Under the pieces are notes generated by a model. That model had not been told where the DNA came from and did not search any database. It worked only from the letters and a program-made list of their open reading frames with translations. Shown here piece after piece: positions 7,364 to 15,082 of a stretch of DNA of 15,635 nucleotides (position 1 is its first letter; each line of letters starts with the position of its first letter). A program made the translations under genes and the position numbers. Source of the stretch: PBB1 sp043749095 (GTDB taxonomy: Bacteria; Pseudomonadota; Gammaproteobacteria; Burkholderiales; Burkholderiaceae_C); NCBI GenBank assembly GCA_043749095.1, contig JAYVEB010000087.1, forward strand, positions 1 through 15,635. Direction: 5' to 3'.

Positions 7364-8698
7364 TCAGCCTTTGGCATCGAACGGGTTCTTGCCCGAGCGC
7401 ATTTCGATGCGCAGCGGGGTGCCGGTCAGCTTGAAGTGGTCGCGGATGCGCCCTTCGAGGAAACGCTTGTAGGCCGCGGTCACGTGTTCCAGCGAATTGC
7501 CGTGCACCACCACGATCGGCGGGTTCATGCCCCCCTGGTGTGCATATCGCAGCTTCGGCCGGAACATGCCCGCACGCTGCGGCGCCTGGTGTTCGATGGC
7601 GTCGAGCAGCAGCCGGGTCAGCACCGGCGTCGACATCTTGCATGTGGCCGAGGCGTGGGCGTCGGCGATGGCCTTCCAAACCGGCCCGAGACCCTGACGC
7701 TTGATCGCCGAGATGTTCAGCACCGGCGCGAACTTCAGGAACGCCAGACGCTGCTCGATCGACCGTTGCAGCTGCTGCCGCTGGTAGTCGTCGACCGCAT
7801 CCCACTTATTTACCGCGATGACGACCGCGCGGCCGCTCTCGAGGATGTAGCCTGCGATGTGGGCGTCCTGGTCGGTCACGCCCTGCGTCGCATCGAGCAG
7901 CAACAGCACCACATTCGCATCGGCGATGGCCTGCAGCGTCTTGACCACCGAGAACTTCTCGATTGCCTCGAACACCTTGCCCTTGCGGCGCAGGCCGGCG
8001 GTGTCGATCAGCTCGAACTTCTGGCCGTTGCGCTCGAAAGGTACGGTGATCGCATCGCGGGTGGTGCCCGGCAGGTCGAATGCTACCAACCGCTCTTCAC
8101 CGAGCCAGGTGTTGATCAGCGTCGATTTGCCGACGTTGGGGCGACCGGCCACGGCCAGCCGGATCGGCCGTGCCTCATCGACCTCGGTGTCTTCGTCGTC
8201 ATCGAACGGGAAGCTGGCCAAGGCCGCCTCGGTCAGGCTACGGATGCCCTGGCCGTGCGCCGACGAAATCGGATGCGGCTCGCCCATGCCGAGCTCGTAG
8301 AACTCGCCCAGCAAGGGCGAATCGACCATGCCCTCAGCCTTGTTGGCCGCCAGCACCACGGTCTTGCCGACGGTGCGCAGGTAGCGCGCGATGTCATGGT
8401 CCTGCGCCGACAAGCCGCCGCGGATGTCGACCACGAAGATCACCGCATCGGCTTCGGCCACCGCCTGGCGCGTCTGCTTGGCCATTTCCTTGACGATGCC
8501 CGTGTCGCAGGTCGGCTCGAAGCCGCCGGTGTCGACCACGATGAATCCGCGGTCACCGATGCGGCCGTCGCCATAGTGGCGGTCACGCGTCAGCCCGGAA
8601 AAATCCGCGACGATTGCATCGCGGCTTTTGGTGATGCGGTTGAACAGCGTGGACTTGCCGACATTCGGCCGCCCGACGATGGCAATGACCGGCTTCAT
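7364..8698 (-). CDS. der: GTPase Der (EngA), 50S ribosome assembly
   Basis: Der is an essential double-domain GTPase needed for late assembly of the 50S subunit. The 444-residue product has two G domains in tandem and a C-terminal KH-like domain. Domain 1 has GRPNVGKS (9-16), DTGG (56-59) and NKAE (119-122). Domain 2 has GRPNVGKS (185-192), DTAG (232-235) and NKWD (297-300). An acidic linker (DDDEDTEVDE, 166-175) joins them. The KH-like domain (about 350-435) ends in the typical GKNPFD. The switch I region of domain 1 reads FSGLTRDR, with Ser where most bacteria have Pro before GLTRD. The ATG at 8698 is preceded by GAGGG and gives the standard MKPVIAIVG start. The 15 extra residues from an upstream start codon are unlikely. 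It follows bamB by 25 bases. Confidence 0.98.
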   Translation of the reverse strand: MKPVIAIVGRPNVGKSTLFNRITKSRDAIVADFSGLTRDRHYGDGRIGDRGFIVVDTGGFEPTCDTGIVKEMAKQTRQAVAEADAVIFVVDIRGGLSAQDHDIARYLRTVGKTVVLAANKAEGMVDSPLLGEFYELGMGEPHPISSAHGQGIRSLTEAALASFPFDDDEDTEVDEARPIRLAVAGRPNVGKSTLINTWLGEERLVAFDLPGTTRDAITVPFERNGQKFELIDTAGLRRKGKVFEAIEKFSVVKTLQAIADANVVLLLLDATQGVTDQDAHIAGYILESGRAVVIAVNKWDAVDDYQRQQLQRSIEQRLAFLKFAPVLNISAIKRQGLGPVWKAIADAHASATCKMSTPVLTRLLLDAIEHQAPQRAGMFRPKLRYAHQGGMNPPIVVVHGNSLEHVTAAYKRFLEGRIRDHFKLTGTPLRIEMRSGKNPFDAKG

Positions 8699-8723
8699 CG
8701 ACACAAGCCCTCGGGAAGCCGCG

Positions 8724-9851
8724 TCATTCAGGCCGCAAGGCAAACAGCCCGCCGTCGCGGGTCACAACCAGCACCGTGGTGCCCGACACCACAGGCGCTG
8801 CTGCCATTGGCGCGCCGTCGGTCGGCAGGATCAGCTGCGCCACGCCGTGGTCTGCCGACAGGAAGTGCAGCTGCCCTTCGAAATCGCCGAACACGAGCAC
8901 CGGGCCGAGGCTGAATGGCGTGGTCAATTGGCGGTGCAGGTAGGCGTCGGTGGTCCAGGCGACCTCACCGGTGTCGGCCTTCCACGCGGTGATGCGGTCG
9001 GCGGCATCTGCCGCGTATACGTAATGTTCGTCAGCGGCCAGCCCGCCGCGCCCGCTGAAAGTCTTCGTCCACAGCAGTTGCCCGGTTTCGGCATTGACGC
9101 AGCCGACGCTGGCCTGGTAAGCGCGCACGCAGACGACATCGCCGACACGCACTGCCGGTCCGACCAGGTCGGACAACCGTTCAATCTCATTGGAACCGCG
9201 CGGCGTGGCCAACGCCACGTCCCAGCGCACCGCGCCACTGGCCGGGTCGAGTGCCGCAAGGCGCGAGCCCTGGCTGACCAGCAAGGTGTTCTTGAACGCC
9301 GTCGCCACGCCGGCCTGCGCCAGCGTCAGTGCGTCACCAGGTCGCTGCACCGACCAGAGCTTGGCGCCGTTCAGGGCATCGAACGCGGTGACGCTGCGGT
9401 CGAGGCCGACCACGAACACACGCTCGCCAGCCACCAGCGGCGTCGTGATGACACGCATGCCCGCCGGCTGCCTCCAGAGCTCGCGACCAGCTTCGAACAC
9501 GACGATCTGGCCTTCACGCGTGACCACCGCCGCGAACTTGCCATCGCTGCCGACGCCGGCGCTCAGCGCCGACTTGGCATTCGCGCGCCAGACTTCGCGG
9601 CCCTTGGCCGCGTCGAGCGCGATGACAGTGCCATCCGACGCTCCCACGGTGAAAGTGCTGCCGTTGACCGCGACCGACAGTGGGAACTCGACATCGGCGG
9701 TGCTCGACGTCCACACCACCCGCCCGGCGATCGTGGGCTTGACCGGCACCAGTTGCTTGGGTTCAGGCTTGTTCTTGTCAGGGAAGATCAGGCCGCAAGA
9801 GGACACCAGAACACTGAGGCAAGCGGCGACAACAACCGCGGCGCGCCTCAC
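8724..9851 (-). CDS. bamB: Outer-membrane assembly lipoprotein BamB
   Basis: BamB is a lipoprotein of the BAM complex that helps insert beta-barrel proteins into the outer membrane. The 375-residue product begins with a lipoprotein signal peptide (MRRAAVVVAACLSVLVSSC). The lipobox VSSC places the lipidated Cys at residue 19. The rest is a beta-propeller of PQQ-type repeats, visible as recurring blocks such as DGTVIALDAAKGREVWRA, DRSVTAFDALNGAKLW, GSRLAALDPASGAVRW and AETGQLLW. I chose the GTG at 9851, which overlaps the stop codon of the upstream gene as GTGA and gives a proper signal peptide. A longer version starting at 9977 would lie inside the upstream gene and destroy the signal peptide. 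The context, with a YfgM-like gene before and der after, is the same as in E. coli. Confidence 0.96.
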   Translation of the reverse strand: MRRAAVVVAACLSVLVSSCGLIFPDKNKPEPKQLVPVKPTIAGRVVWTSSTADVEFPLSVAVNGSTFTVGASDGTVIALDAAKGREVWRANAKSALSAGVGSDGKFAAVVTREGQIVVFEAGRELWRQPAGMRVITTPLVAGERVFVVGLDRSVTAFDALNGAKLWSVQRPGDALTLAQAGVATAFKNTLLVSQGSRLAALDPASGAVRWDVALATPRGSNEIERLSDLVGPAVRVGDVVCVRAYQASVGCVNAETGQLLWTKTFSGRGGLAADEHYVYAADAADRITAWKADTGEVAWTTDAYLHRQLTTPFSLGPVLVFGDFEGQLHFLSADHGVAQLILPTDGAPMAAAPVVSGTTVLVVTRDGGLFALRPE

Positions 9852-10540
9852 TTGACCGCTCCGGTGTCGGCAGCAGGATCGGCGGTCACGGTGGCGGTCA
9901 ACGGAGGGGCGCCCATCGCAGCCAGCTTGGCCTCGATCAGGCGCCGGTATTCGATGCTCGCGTCCATTGCCTGCCATGCCTTGGTGTAGGACGCCTTGGC
10001 GTCGTCGGGCTTGCCCTGGGCCATCAACACGTCGCCGCGGCGATCGGCCGCCAGCGGCTCAAAGCCCGACGCGGTGGCCGCGTCGAGTTGCTTCAGGGCC
10101 TCGTCGTATTTCTTGTTGTCGAGCAGCAGGCCGGCCAATCGCAGCCGGGCGATGGTCTGGTATTCGGTTTCGGTCGCGTTGGCACTCACCCAATCGAGTG
10201 CGGCCTGGGCCGCATCGGTCTTGCCCTTCTCCGCCTGCACCTTGGCGGCCAGCAATCCGCCCTGCTGCGCAAAGGCTGTTTTTGGATAGCGTGCCTTCAG
10301 ATCGCCGAACACGCGGGCGACCTTGTCGACATCGGCTGCCTGGGCGGCCTTGTCGAGTTCATCGAACATCGCACCGGCCTGGGTAGCCTGCTCTCGCTGC
10401 CACCAGTTCCAGCCCGTCCAGCCGGAATACGCCACCAGGGCAGCGATCATCAGCCAGGTGACGAGGTTGCCGTTGCGCTTCCAGAATTGCTTGACGGCAT
10501 CAAGCTGTTCTTGTTCTTCGAGGTCGAGATGCGTGGCCAT
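9848..10540 (-). CDS. yfgM: YfgM-like membrane-anchored TPR protein
   Basis: The 230-residue protein has a short cytoplasmic N-terminus (MATHLDLEEQEQLDAVKQFW), one membrane helix (about 24-45) and a periplasmic tetratricopeptide-like domain (about 55-215). It matches the YfgM family (TPR_21). In E. coli, YfgM binds the SecYEG translocon and the chaperone PpiD and is thought to hand proteins to periplasmic chaperones. The tail (215-230) is Ala/Thr/Asp-rich. The ATG at 10540 starts the conserved TxxDLEEQEQLxxxK segment. Its ribosome binding site is weak. It lies 29 bases after hisS and overlaps bamB by 4 bases, so the three are probably one transcript, as in many proteobacteria. Confidence 0.92.
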   Translation of the reverse strand: MATHLDLEEQEQLDAVKQFWKRNGNLVTWLMIAALVAYSGWTGWNWWQREQATQAGAMFDELDKAAQAADVDKVARVFGDLKARYPKTAFAQQGGLLAAKVQAEKGKTDAAQAALDWVSANATETEYQTIARLRLAGLLLDNKKYDEALKQLDAATASGFEPLAADRRGDVLMAQGKPDDAKASYTKAWQAMDASIEYRRLIEAKLAAMGAPPLTATVTADPAADTGAVK

Positions 10541-10569
10541 GCTTGCAGTGAGTTCCGGACGACTTTGGA

Positions 10570-11865
10570 TTATGCGGTGCGCAGTTCGTCGGCCCAGAGC
10601 GCCGCATCCGACAGCACGCGTGTGCGTTGCGTGGCGCTGGCGTCGCGCAACGGCTTGATCGCGACCTCGCCGCGCGCCACTTCGTCGTCGCCAAAAATCA
10701 GTGCGTGACGGGCGCCGCTGGCATCGGCGCGCTTGAACTGCGACTTCATGCTGCCCAGACCGTCGCGGCCAGCCGCATGCATGAGCACCGACACACCGGC
10801 CACGCGCAACGCATCGACGGTGCGCAATGCGAGCGGCATCGCCGCGGGCGACGGCACCACCGCATAGGCATCCGGCGCGACCACAGGCGCCTCGATGCCG
10901 GCCTCCTTGAGCAGCAGCAGCAGCCGCTCAATGCCCAAGCCCCAACCCACAGCCGGTGCCGGCTTGCCACCGAGCTGTTCGATCAGCGTGTCATAGCGCC
11001 CGCCGCCGCACACCGTGCCCTGCGAACCCAGCCGATCGGTGACCCACTCGAACACCGTCAGGTTGTAGTAATCCATGCCGCGCACCAGCCGCGGGTTGAT
11101 GCGGTAGGCCAGGCCGGCGGCATCGAGCGCCGCGCGCACCGCATTGAAATGCGCCAGCGACTCGGGCCCGAGGAAGGCCATCAATTGCGGCGCGGCTTCC
11201 ACCAGCGCTTGCATCTCAGGGTTCTTGGTGTCAAGGATGCGCAGCGGGTTGCTTCGCAGCCGGCGCTTCGCGTCCTCGTCGAGCAATTCGGCATGGGCTT
11301 CAAAGTGGGCAATCAAGGCCACGCGGTGGGCCCGACGTTCGTCCGGCTGCCCCAGGCTGTTCAGCTCTAGCCGCAGATCGCGTCCTTCGACCAGGCCCAG
11401 CTCGCGCCACAGCATGCGGCACATCAGGATCAATTCGGCGTCGACGTCCGGCCCGGCGAATCCCAGCGCCTCGGCGCCGACCTGGTGGAACTGCCGGTAA
11501 CGGCCCTTCTGCGGCCGCTCGTGGCGGAACATCGCGCCGATGTAGTACAGCCGCTTGCCCCCGTCGCGCAGCAGCGCGTGTTCGGTGACGGCGCGCACCA
11601 CACCGGCGGTGTTTTCAGGGCGCAGGCTCAGGCGATCGCCGTTCATCGAATCGATGAACGAGTACATCTCCTTCTCGACGATGTCGGTGACCTCGCCCAA
11701 TCCACGCACGAACAAAGCGGTCGGCTCAACGATCGGCGTGCGCACGCCGACGTAGCCGTGGCGTGTCATCAGCGAGCGCACGTGGCCCTCGAACCAGTCC
11801 CAGGTCGCCGACTCCGGCGGCAGGATGTCGTTCATGCCCTTGACGGCTTGGATGGTGTCGCTCAT
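10570..11865 (-). CDS. hisS: Histidyl-tRNA synthetase
   Basis: HisS charges tRNA-His with histidine. The 431-residue product is a class II synthetase with motif 2 FRHERPQKGRYRQFHQ (113-128), the histidine-specific LVRGMDYYNLTVFEW (260-274) with the catalytic Arg262, GTVCGGGRYD (283-292) and motif 3 GWGLGIERL (307-315). The C-terminal anticodon-binding domain spans about 330-431. Length is normal for the family (E. coli 424). The start MSDTIQAVKGMNDILPPES is the typical one. The gene is preceded by a 90-base leader after ispG, which can form two hairpins. The pair ispG-hisS followed by yfgM-bamB-der is a conserved proteobacterial arrangement. The related but inactive hisZ lies 7 kb downstream in the same window. 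Confidence 0.98.
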   Translation of the reverse strand: MSDTIQAVKGMNDILPPESATWDWFEGHVRSLMTRHGYVGVRTPIVEPTALFVRGLGEVTDIVEKEMYSFIDSMNGDRLSLRPENTAGVVRAVTEHALLRDGGKRLYYIGAMFRHERPQKGRYRQFHQVGAEALGFAGPDVDAELILMCRMLWRELGLVEGRDLRLELNSLGQPDERRAHRVALIAHFEAHAELLDEDAKRRLRSNPLRILDTKNPEMQALVEAAPQLMAFLGPESLAHFNAVRAALDAAGLAYRINPRLVRGMDYYNLTVFEWVTDRLGSQGTVCGGGRYDTLIEQLGGKPAPAVGWGLGIERLLLLLKEAGIEAPVVAPDAYAVVPSPAAMPLALRTVDALRVAGVSVLMHAAGRDGLGSMKSQFKRADASGARHALIFGDDEVARGEVAIKPLRDASATQRTRVLSDAALWADELRTA

Positions 11866-11885
11866 GGCGTTCTCAAGGATTCAAC

Positions 11886-11904
11886 GGACACAGCCGAGGT
11901 GTCC
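11886..11904 (-). other. Hairpin in the hisS leader
   Basis: GGACAC and GTGTCC (11899-11904 and 11886-11891) form a perfect 6-bp stem with a 7-base loop, about 20 bases before the hisS start codon. No U-tract follows. It could affect hisS translation or be a chance repeat. It does not resemble a T-box. Confidence 0.35.
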
Positions 11905-11929
11905 AAGGAATGACAGCAATGAAGTGGGG

Positions 11930-11943
11930 GCGGCGTGTGCCGC
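11930..11943 (-). other. Hairpin just after ispG
   Basis: GCGGC and GCCGC (11930-11934 and 11939-11943) form a 5-bp GC stem with a 4-base loop, 12 bases past the ispG stop codon. The minus strand continues with CCCCACTTCATT, so there is no U-tract. It may slow or partly end ispG transcription before hisS. Confidence 0.3.
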
Positions 11944-11955
11944 GCACAGGTGGGC

Positions 11956-13272
11956 TCAGGTCGTCGACGCCGTCGCCGTGCCGTAGCGCTGGTCGATGTA
12001 GCGCTCGACCAGCGCATGGAACTCCTGGGCGATGTTGTCGCCACGCAGCGTCAGCGCCTTGACACCATCGATGAACACCGGCGCGGCTGGCGCCTCACCG
12101 GTGCCGGGCAGACTGATGCCGATGTCGGCATGCTTGCTCTCGCCGGGGCCGTTGACGATGCAGCCCATCACCGCGACCTTCATCTTCTCGACGCCCGGGT
12201 AGCGCGCACGCCACACCGGCATCTGGGCACGCAAATGGTCGTCGATCTGCTTGGCCAGTTCCTGGAAGGTGATGCCGGTCGTACGTCCGCAGCCGGGGCA
12301 GGCGGTGACGCTGGGGTTGAACGAACGAAGGCCGAGCGATTGCAATATTTCCAGCGCGATCACCACCTCTTGGGTGCGCGATTCGCCCGGCTGCGGCGTC
12401 AGCGACACGCGGATGGAGTCGCCGATGCCGTCCTGCAGCAGCAGCGCCAGTGCGGTCGCCGACGCGACCGTGCCCTTGGTGCCCATGCCCGCTTCGGTCA
12501 GGCCCAGGTGCAGCGCGTAATCGCAGCGCTTAGCCAGCGCGCGGTAGACGCTGACGAGATCCTGCACCCCGGACATCTTGCACGACAGGATGATCTGGTC
12601 ACCGTTCATGCCCAGCGCTTCGGCGCGCTTCGCCGACGTGATTGCCGAGGTGATCAGCGCGCGATACATGATCTGCTGCGGAGGGTGCGGCTCGGCGAGC
12701 TTCGCGTTGTCGTCCATCATCTGCGCCAGCAACTCGGAATCGAGGCTGCCCCAGTTGACGCCAATGCGCACCGCCTTGTCGAGCTTCGCCGCGATCTCGA
12801 TCATCTGCGCGAACTGACGGTCGCCCTTGTCGCCCTTGCCCACGTTGCCGGGGTTGATGCGGTACTTCGACAGCGCTTCGGCACAGGCCGGGTGCTCACT
12901 GAGCAGCCGGTGCCCGTTGTAGTGGAAGTCGCCGACCAGCGGGACGTCGATGCCCATGCGGTCGAGCTGATCGCGGATGTGCGGCACGGCCGCCGCAGCC
13001 TCCGGCGTGTTGACGGTGATGCGCACCAGTTCCGAGCCGGCGATCGCGAGCTCTTTCACCTGGATCGCGGTGCCGATCACGTCGACGGTGTCGGTGTTGG
13101 TCATCGACTGCACACGCACATGCGCAGCACCGCCGATCGTCACCACACGCGAGCCCCAGCGCACCTGCGCCTGGCGGGTGCGCTTGCTGGCGGGCCGTGC
13201 GGGTTCGATGAAGTCATCCATCGCCTCGAAGGCATCGGGAGCCCCGCGGGCTCCGTCGCGCAGATCACCCAT
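11956..13272 (-). CDS. ispG: 4-hydroxy-3-methylbut-2-enyl-diphosphate synthase IspG (GcpE)
   Basis: IspG carries out the penultimate step of the non-mevalonate (MEP) isoprenoid pathway, reducing 2-C-methyl-D-erythritol 2,4-cyclodiphosphate to HMBPP with a [4Fe-4S] cluster. The 438-residue product has the TIM-barrel part, including GAAHVRVQSMTNTDT (48-62) and INPGNVGKGDKGDRQF (139-154). The C-terminal cluster domain carries ACPGCGR (C325, C328) and MGCIVNGPGES (C371, E378), so all four cluster ligands are present. It is longer than E. coli IspG (372), with about 30 extra N-terminal residues and an internal insertion usual for betaproteobacteria. The ATG at 13272 has an excellent AGGAGA. That site overlaps the rodZ stop codon, which favours re-initiation. 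Confidence 0.97.
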   Translation of the reverse strand: MGDLRDGARGAPDAFEAMDDFIEPARPASKRTRQAQVRWGSRVVTIGGAAHVRVQSMTNTDTVDVIGTAIQVKELAIAGSELVRITVNTPEAAAAVPHIRDQLDRMGIDVPLVGDFHYNGHRLLSEHPACAEALSKYRINPGNVGKGDKGDRQFAQMIEIAAKLDKAVRIGVNWGSLDSELLAQMMDDNAKLAEPHPPQQIMYRALITSAITSAKRAEALGMNGDQIILSCKMSGVQDLVSVYRALAKRCDYALHLGLTEAGMGTKGTVASATALALLLQDGIGDSIRVSLTPQPGESRTQEVVIALEILQSLGLRSFNPSVTACPGCGRTTGITFQELAKQIDDHLRAQMPVWRARYPGVEKMKVAVMGCIVNGPGESKHADIGISLPGTGEAPAAPVFIDGVKALTLRGDNIAQEFHALVERYIDQRYGTATASTT

Positions 13273-13277
13273 GCTGA

Positions 13278-13283
13278 TCTCCT
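13278..13283 (-). promoter_or_regulatory. ispG ribosome binding site merged with the rodZ stop codon
   Basis: The minus strand reads TAGGAGATCAGCATG. TAG is the rodZ stop codon (13284-13282), and AGGAGA, which starts inside it, is the Shine-Dalgarno sequence 5 bases before the ispG ATG. The arrangement lets ribosomes ending rodZ start ispG, and it fixes the ispG start. Confidence 0.8.
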
Positions 13284-14199
13284 ATTTGAGTTCGAGGAGC
13301 GCCACGTTGTCGCGCGTCGACGATGCGAGGTTGACGGCCTGGCCGTGGAACGCCACTTCGGTACCCGCGGCATTGCCAATCTTGAGCTTGAACGGTGCAG
13401 CGCCGTCGAGCACCAGCGCTTCGCCGCTCACCAGCATCCGCGACACCAGCACCTTCGATTGGCCATCGACCACCTCAACCCAGGTTTCTGCGCTGGCCTT
13501 CAGCTGCAGCGGACCCACTGCTCCCGCCGAGGCCACAGCTGCAGGCATCAACAGGCCACTGGAAGCTGATGCCGCAAGTTCCACCACCACGGCACTGGCC
13601 GCAGCCTCACCGATCGCTGAGGACGCAGCCTCTGCCGGCGCCAGGGCAGCATCGACAGGCGCCCCGGCGATCGGCGGGGGCTCGACGGCAGCCACCACCG
13701 GCGCACTCGCGGCTGGAGGAGCCGGTGGCGGGCTGGAAATGGCGGCTTGAATCGACGAGGCCCAGTCGGTCGGCATCAACAGGACCAACAGCGCCGCCGC
13801 AGCGATCAGTGCGGCAACCCACACGGCAGGCGAGGTGAGCGCAGAAAAGCGAACGGGCTCGTGGCGCCCGGGGCGGTCGCGAAACGGTGTGTTGATTCCG
13901 CCATCGACCGCGTCCAGCCGGTAGCCCGGCGCCTGAGGCAACGCAGCCAGCACCGGGGCCGGATCGATCTTCAGGCTGCGGCAGATCGTCTGCGCCAGTG
14001 CGCGCGCGAAGGTCGCGTCGGGCAGTTCAGACAGCCGGTCGGCTTCCAACAGTTCCAGCTTGCGCTGCGACACCTTGATCGACGCCGCCAATGCAGCGAT
14101 GTGCAGCCCTTGTGCTTGTCGCGCTGTGCGCAGCAGCGTGCCGGCGCTGGGCGACGCGCCGGTCGCCGGGGTCACGCCTGGGGTGCCGGACTCACTCAT
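13282..14199 (-). CDS. rodZ: Cell-shape protein RodZ (HTH, membrane helix, DUF4115)
   Basis: RodZ is a bitopic inner-membrane protein that links the MreB cytoskeleton to the cell-wall machinery in rod-shaped cells. The 305-residue product has a cytoplasmic helix-turn-helix domain (about 18-85) with LLRTARQAQGLHIAALAASI (22-41) and the typical ALAQTICRSLKID (67-79). A basic juxtamembrane stretch precedes one membrane helix (about 124-142). An Ala/Pro-rich periplasmic linker (about 155-228) follows, then the C-terminal DUF4115 domain (about 230-303) with AETWVEVVDG (237-246). The ATG at 14199 overlaps the end of pilW by 8 bases and is preceded by AAGGAC. The 104 residues encoded upstream in the same frame belong to a shadow of pilW and are rejected. 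Confidence 0.93.
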   Translation of the reverse strand: MSESGTPGVTPATGASPSAGTLLRTARQAQGLHIAALAASIKVSQRKLELLEADRLSELPDATFARALAQTICRSLKIDPAPVLAALPQAPGYRLDAVDGGINTPFRDRPGRHEPVRFSALTSPAVWVAALIAAAALLVLLMPTDWASSIQAAISSPPPAPPAASAPVVAAVEPPPIAGAPVDAALAPAEAASSAIGEAAASAVVVELAASASSGLLMPAAVASAGAVGPLQLKASAETWVEVVDGQSKVLVSRMLVSGEALVLDGAAPFKLKIGNAAGTEVAFHGQAVNLASSTRDNVALLELK

Positions 14200-15082
14200 T
14201 GAATCGTCCTTCGGCCAAGGCAGTGGCCTCGGGCGACTGTGGGAAGCGGTTGCGCAGCTGCTCGCTGAAGTCCGCCGCACCCAGGGTGTTGCCGATCTTG
14301 TTCTCGATGCGAGCGGCGAGCCACAGGGTCTGCGCGCTGACCAGGCCGGGCACCGCGTTGACGCGACGGATGTAGAAGCGGGCTCGCTCCACATCGCCCT
14401 TGCGGTACAGCACCTCGCTGAGGTTGACAGAAACCGCCGGGTTGCCGGGTTCCAGCGCATAGGCGCGCACCAGCGTGCGCTCGGCGTCGTCAGGCTTGCC
14501 GCTGCGCGCATGGCACACGCCCTGGGTCAACAGCGTGCGGGCGCTGTCCTGGTACTGCGGCACTGCCAGCGCCCGGCTGAACAGTGCATCGGCCTCGGCA
14601 TAGCGATCCCGCTGGCACAGGTACCAGCCGAAGTTCTGCATCACGTCAGCATCCTTCGGGTCGAGCTGCATCGCGCGACGGAAGCTTTCCTCGGCCAGCT
14701 GGTGGTCGCCGAGGTTGCCATAGATCAGCCCGCGCAGGTTGAACGCCGCCGCCACATTGGGATTGGAAGCGATCGACTTCTTGACCTCATCGAGTGCCGT
14801 CGTCATCTGGCCGCGGCTGAAGTAAGCCCCGGCCAGTTCCAGTCGAACGCTGGCGCGACGGGAGGCGTCGGTTTCATCTGACGCGGTGGGCCGGTCTTTG
14901 GTGTCGGTGGAAGCGCTGCTGCGACTGGCGGTGTTGGCCGGCGTACCGGGGTAGCGACTGTCGGGTCGACTCACACAGCCGGCGAGCAAAACCGCCACAC
15001 AAATCCAGGCGATACCGACGCGTAACAGACGCCGCGCCGTGCTTGCGGTGGCGGCACCAACGTCGATGCGGGTGATCGTCAT
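14192..15082 (-). CDS. pilW: Type IV pilus biogenesis lipoprotein PilW/PilF (TPR)
   Basis: The 296-residue protein is a lipoprotein of the PilF/PilW family, which helps the outer-membrane secretin PilQ to assemble or stabilises type IV pili. A signal peptide with lipobox LAGC puts the lipidated Cys at residue 36. A Ser/Thr-rich linker (about 38-75) is followed by tetratricopeptide repeats (about 78-290), for instance SVRLELAGAYFSRGQMTTAL (78-97), AFNLRGLIYGNLGDHQLAEE (112-131) and NFGWYLCQRDRYAEADALF (149-167). The N-terminus is about 15 residues longer than usual before the hydrophobic core. The ATG at 15082 overlaps the rlmN stop codon as ATGA. Its place between rlmN and rodZ is the standard gammaproteobacterial and betaproteobacterial context of this family. 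Other pilus genes are not in the window. Confidence 0.92.
   Translation of the reverse strand: MTITRIDVGAATASTARRLLRVGIAWICVAVLLAGCVSRPDSRYPGTPANTASRSSASTDTKDRPTASDETDASRRASVRLELAGAYFSRGQMTTALDEVKKSIASNPNVAAAFNLRGLIYGNLGDHQLAEESFRRAMQLDPKDADVMQNFGWYLCQRDRYAEADALFSRALAVPQYQDSARTLLTQGVCHARSGKPDDAERTLVRAYALEPGNPAVSVNLSEVLYRKGDVERARFYIRRVNAVPGLVSAQTLWLAARIENKIGNTLGAADFSEQLRNRFPQSPEATALAEGRFNE

Noticed and set aside
7274..8914. 546-residue plus-strand open frame opposite hfq and der
   Set aside because: It is antisense to the Der gene with its two clear G domains. The predicted protein has no motif and extends across several real genes.
9852..9977. N-terminal extension of bamB by 42 residues
   Set aside because: It would bury the lipoprotein signal peptide. 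The GTG at 9851 gives a normal signal peptide and a GTGA overlap.
8628..9989. 453-residue plus-strand open frame opposite bamB
   Set aside because: It is a shadow of the BamB propeller gene, with no domain or ribosome binding site supporting it.
11935..13569. 544-residue plus-strand open frame opposite ispG and rodZ
   Set aside because: It is antisense to ispG, whose iron-sulfur motifs are intact, and its composition is typical of reversed high-GC coding sequence.
14200..14511. N-terminal extension of rodZ by 104 residues
   Set aside because: The extra part overlaps pilW in another frame, is Arg/Ser/Ala-rich and unlike any RodZ. The ATG at 14199 has a ribosome binding site.
14060..14881. 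273-residue plus-strand open frame opposite pilW
   Set aside because: It is an antisense shadow of the TPR repeats of PilW, with no independent support.
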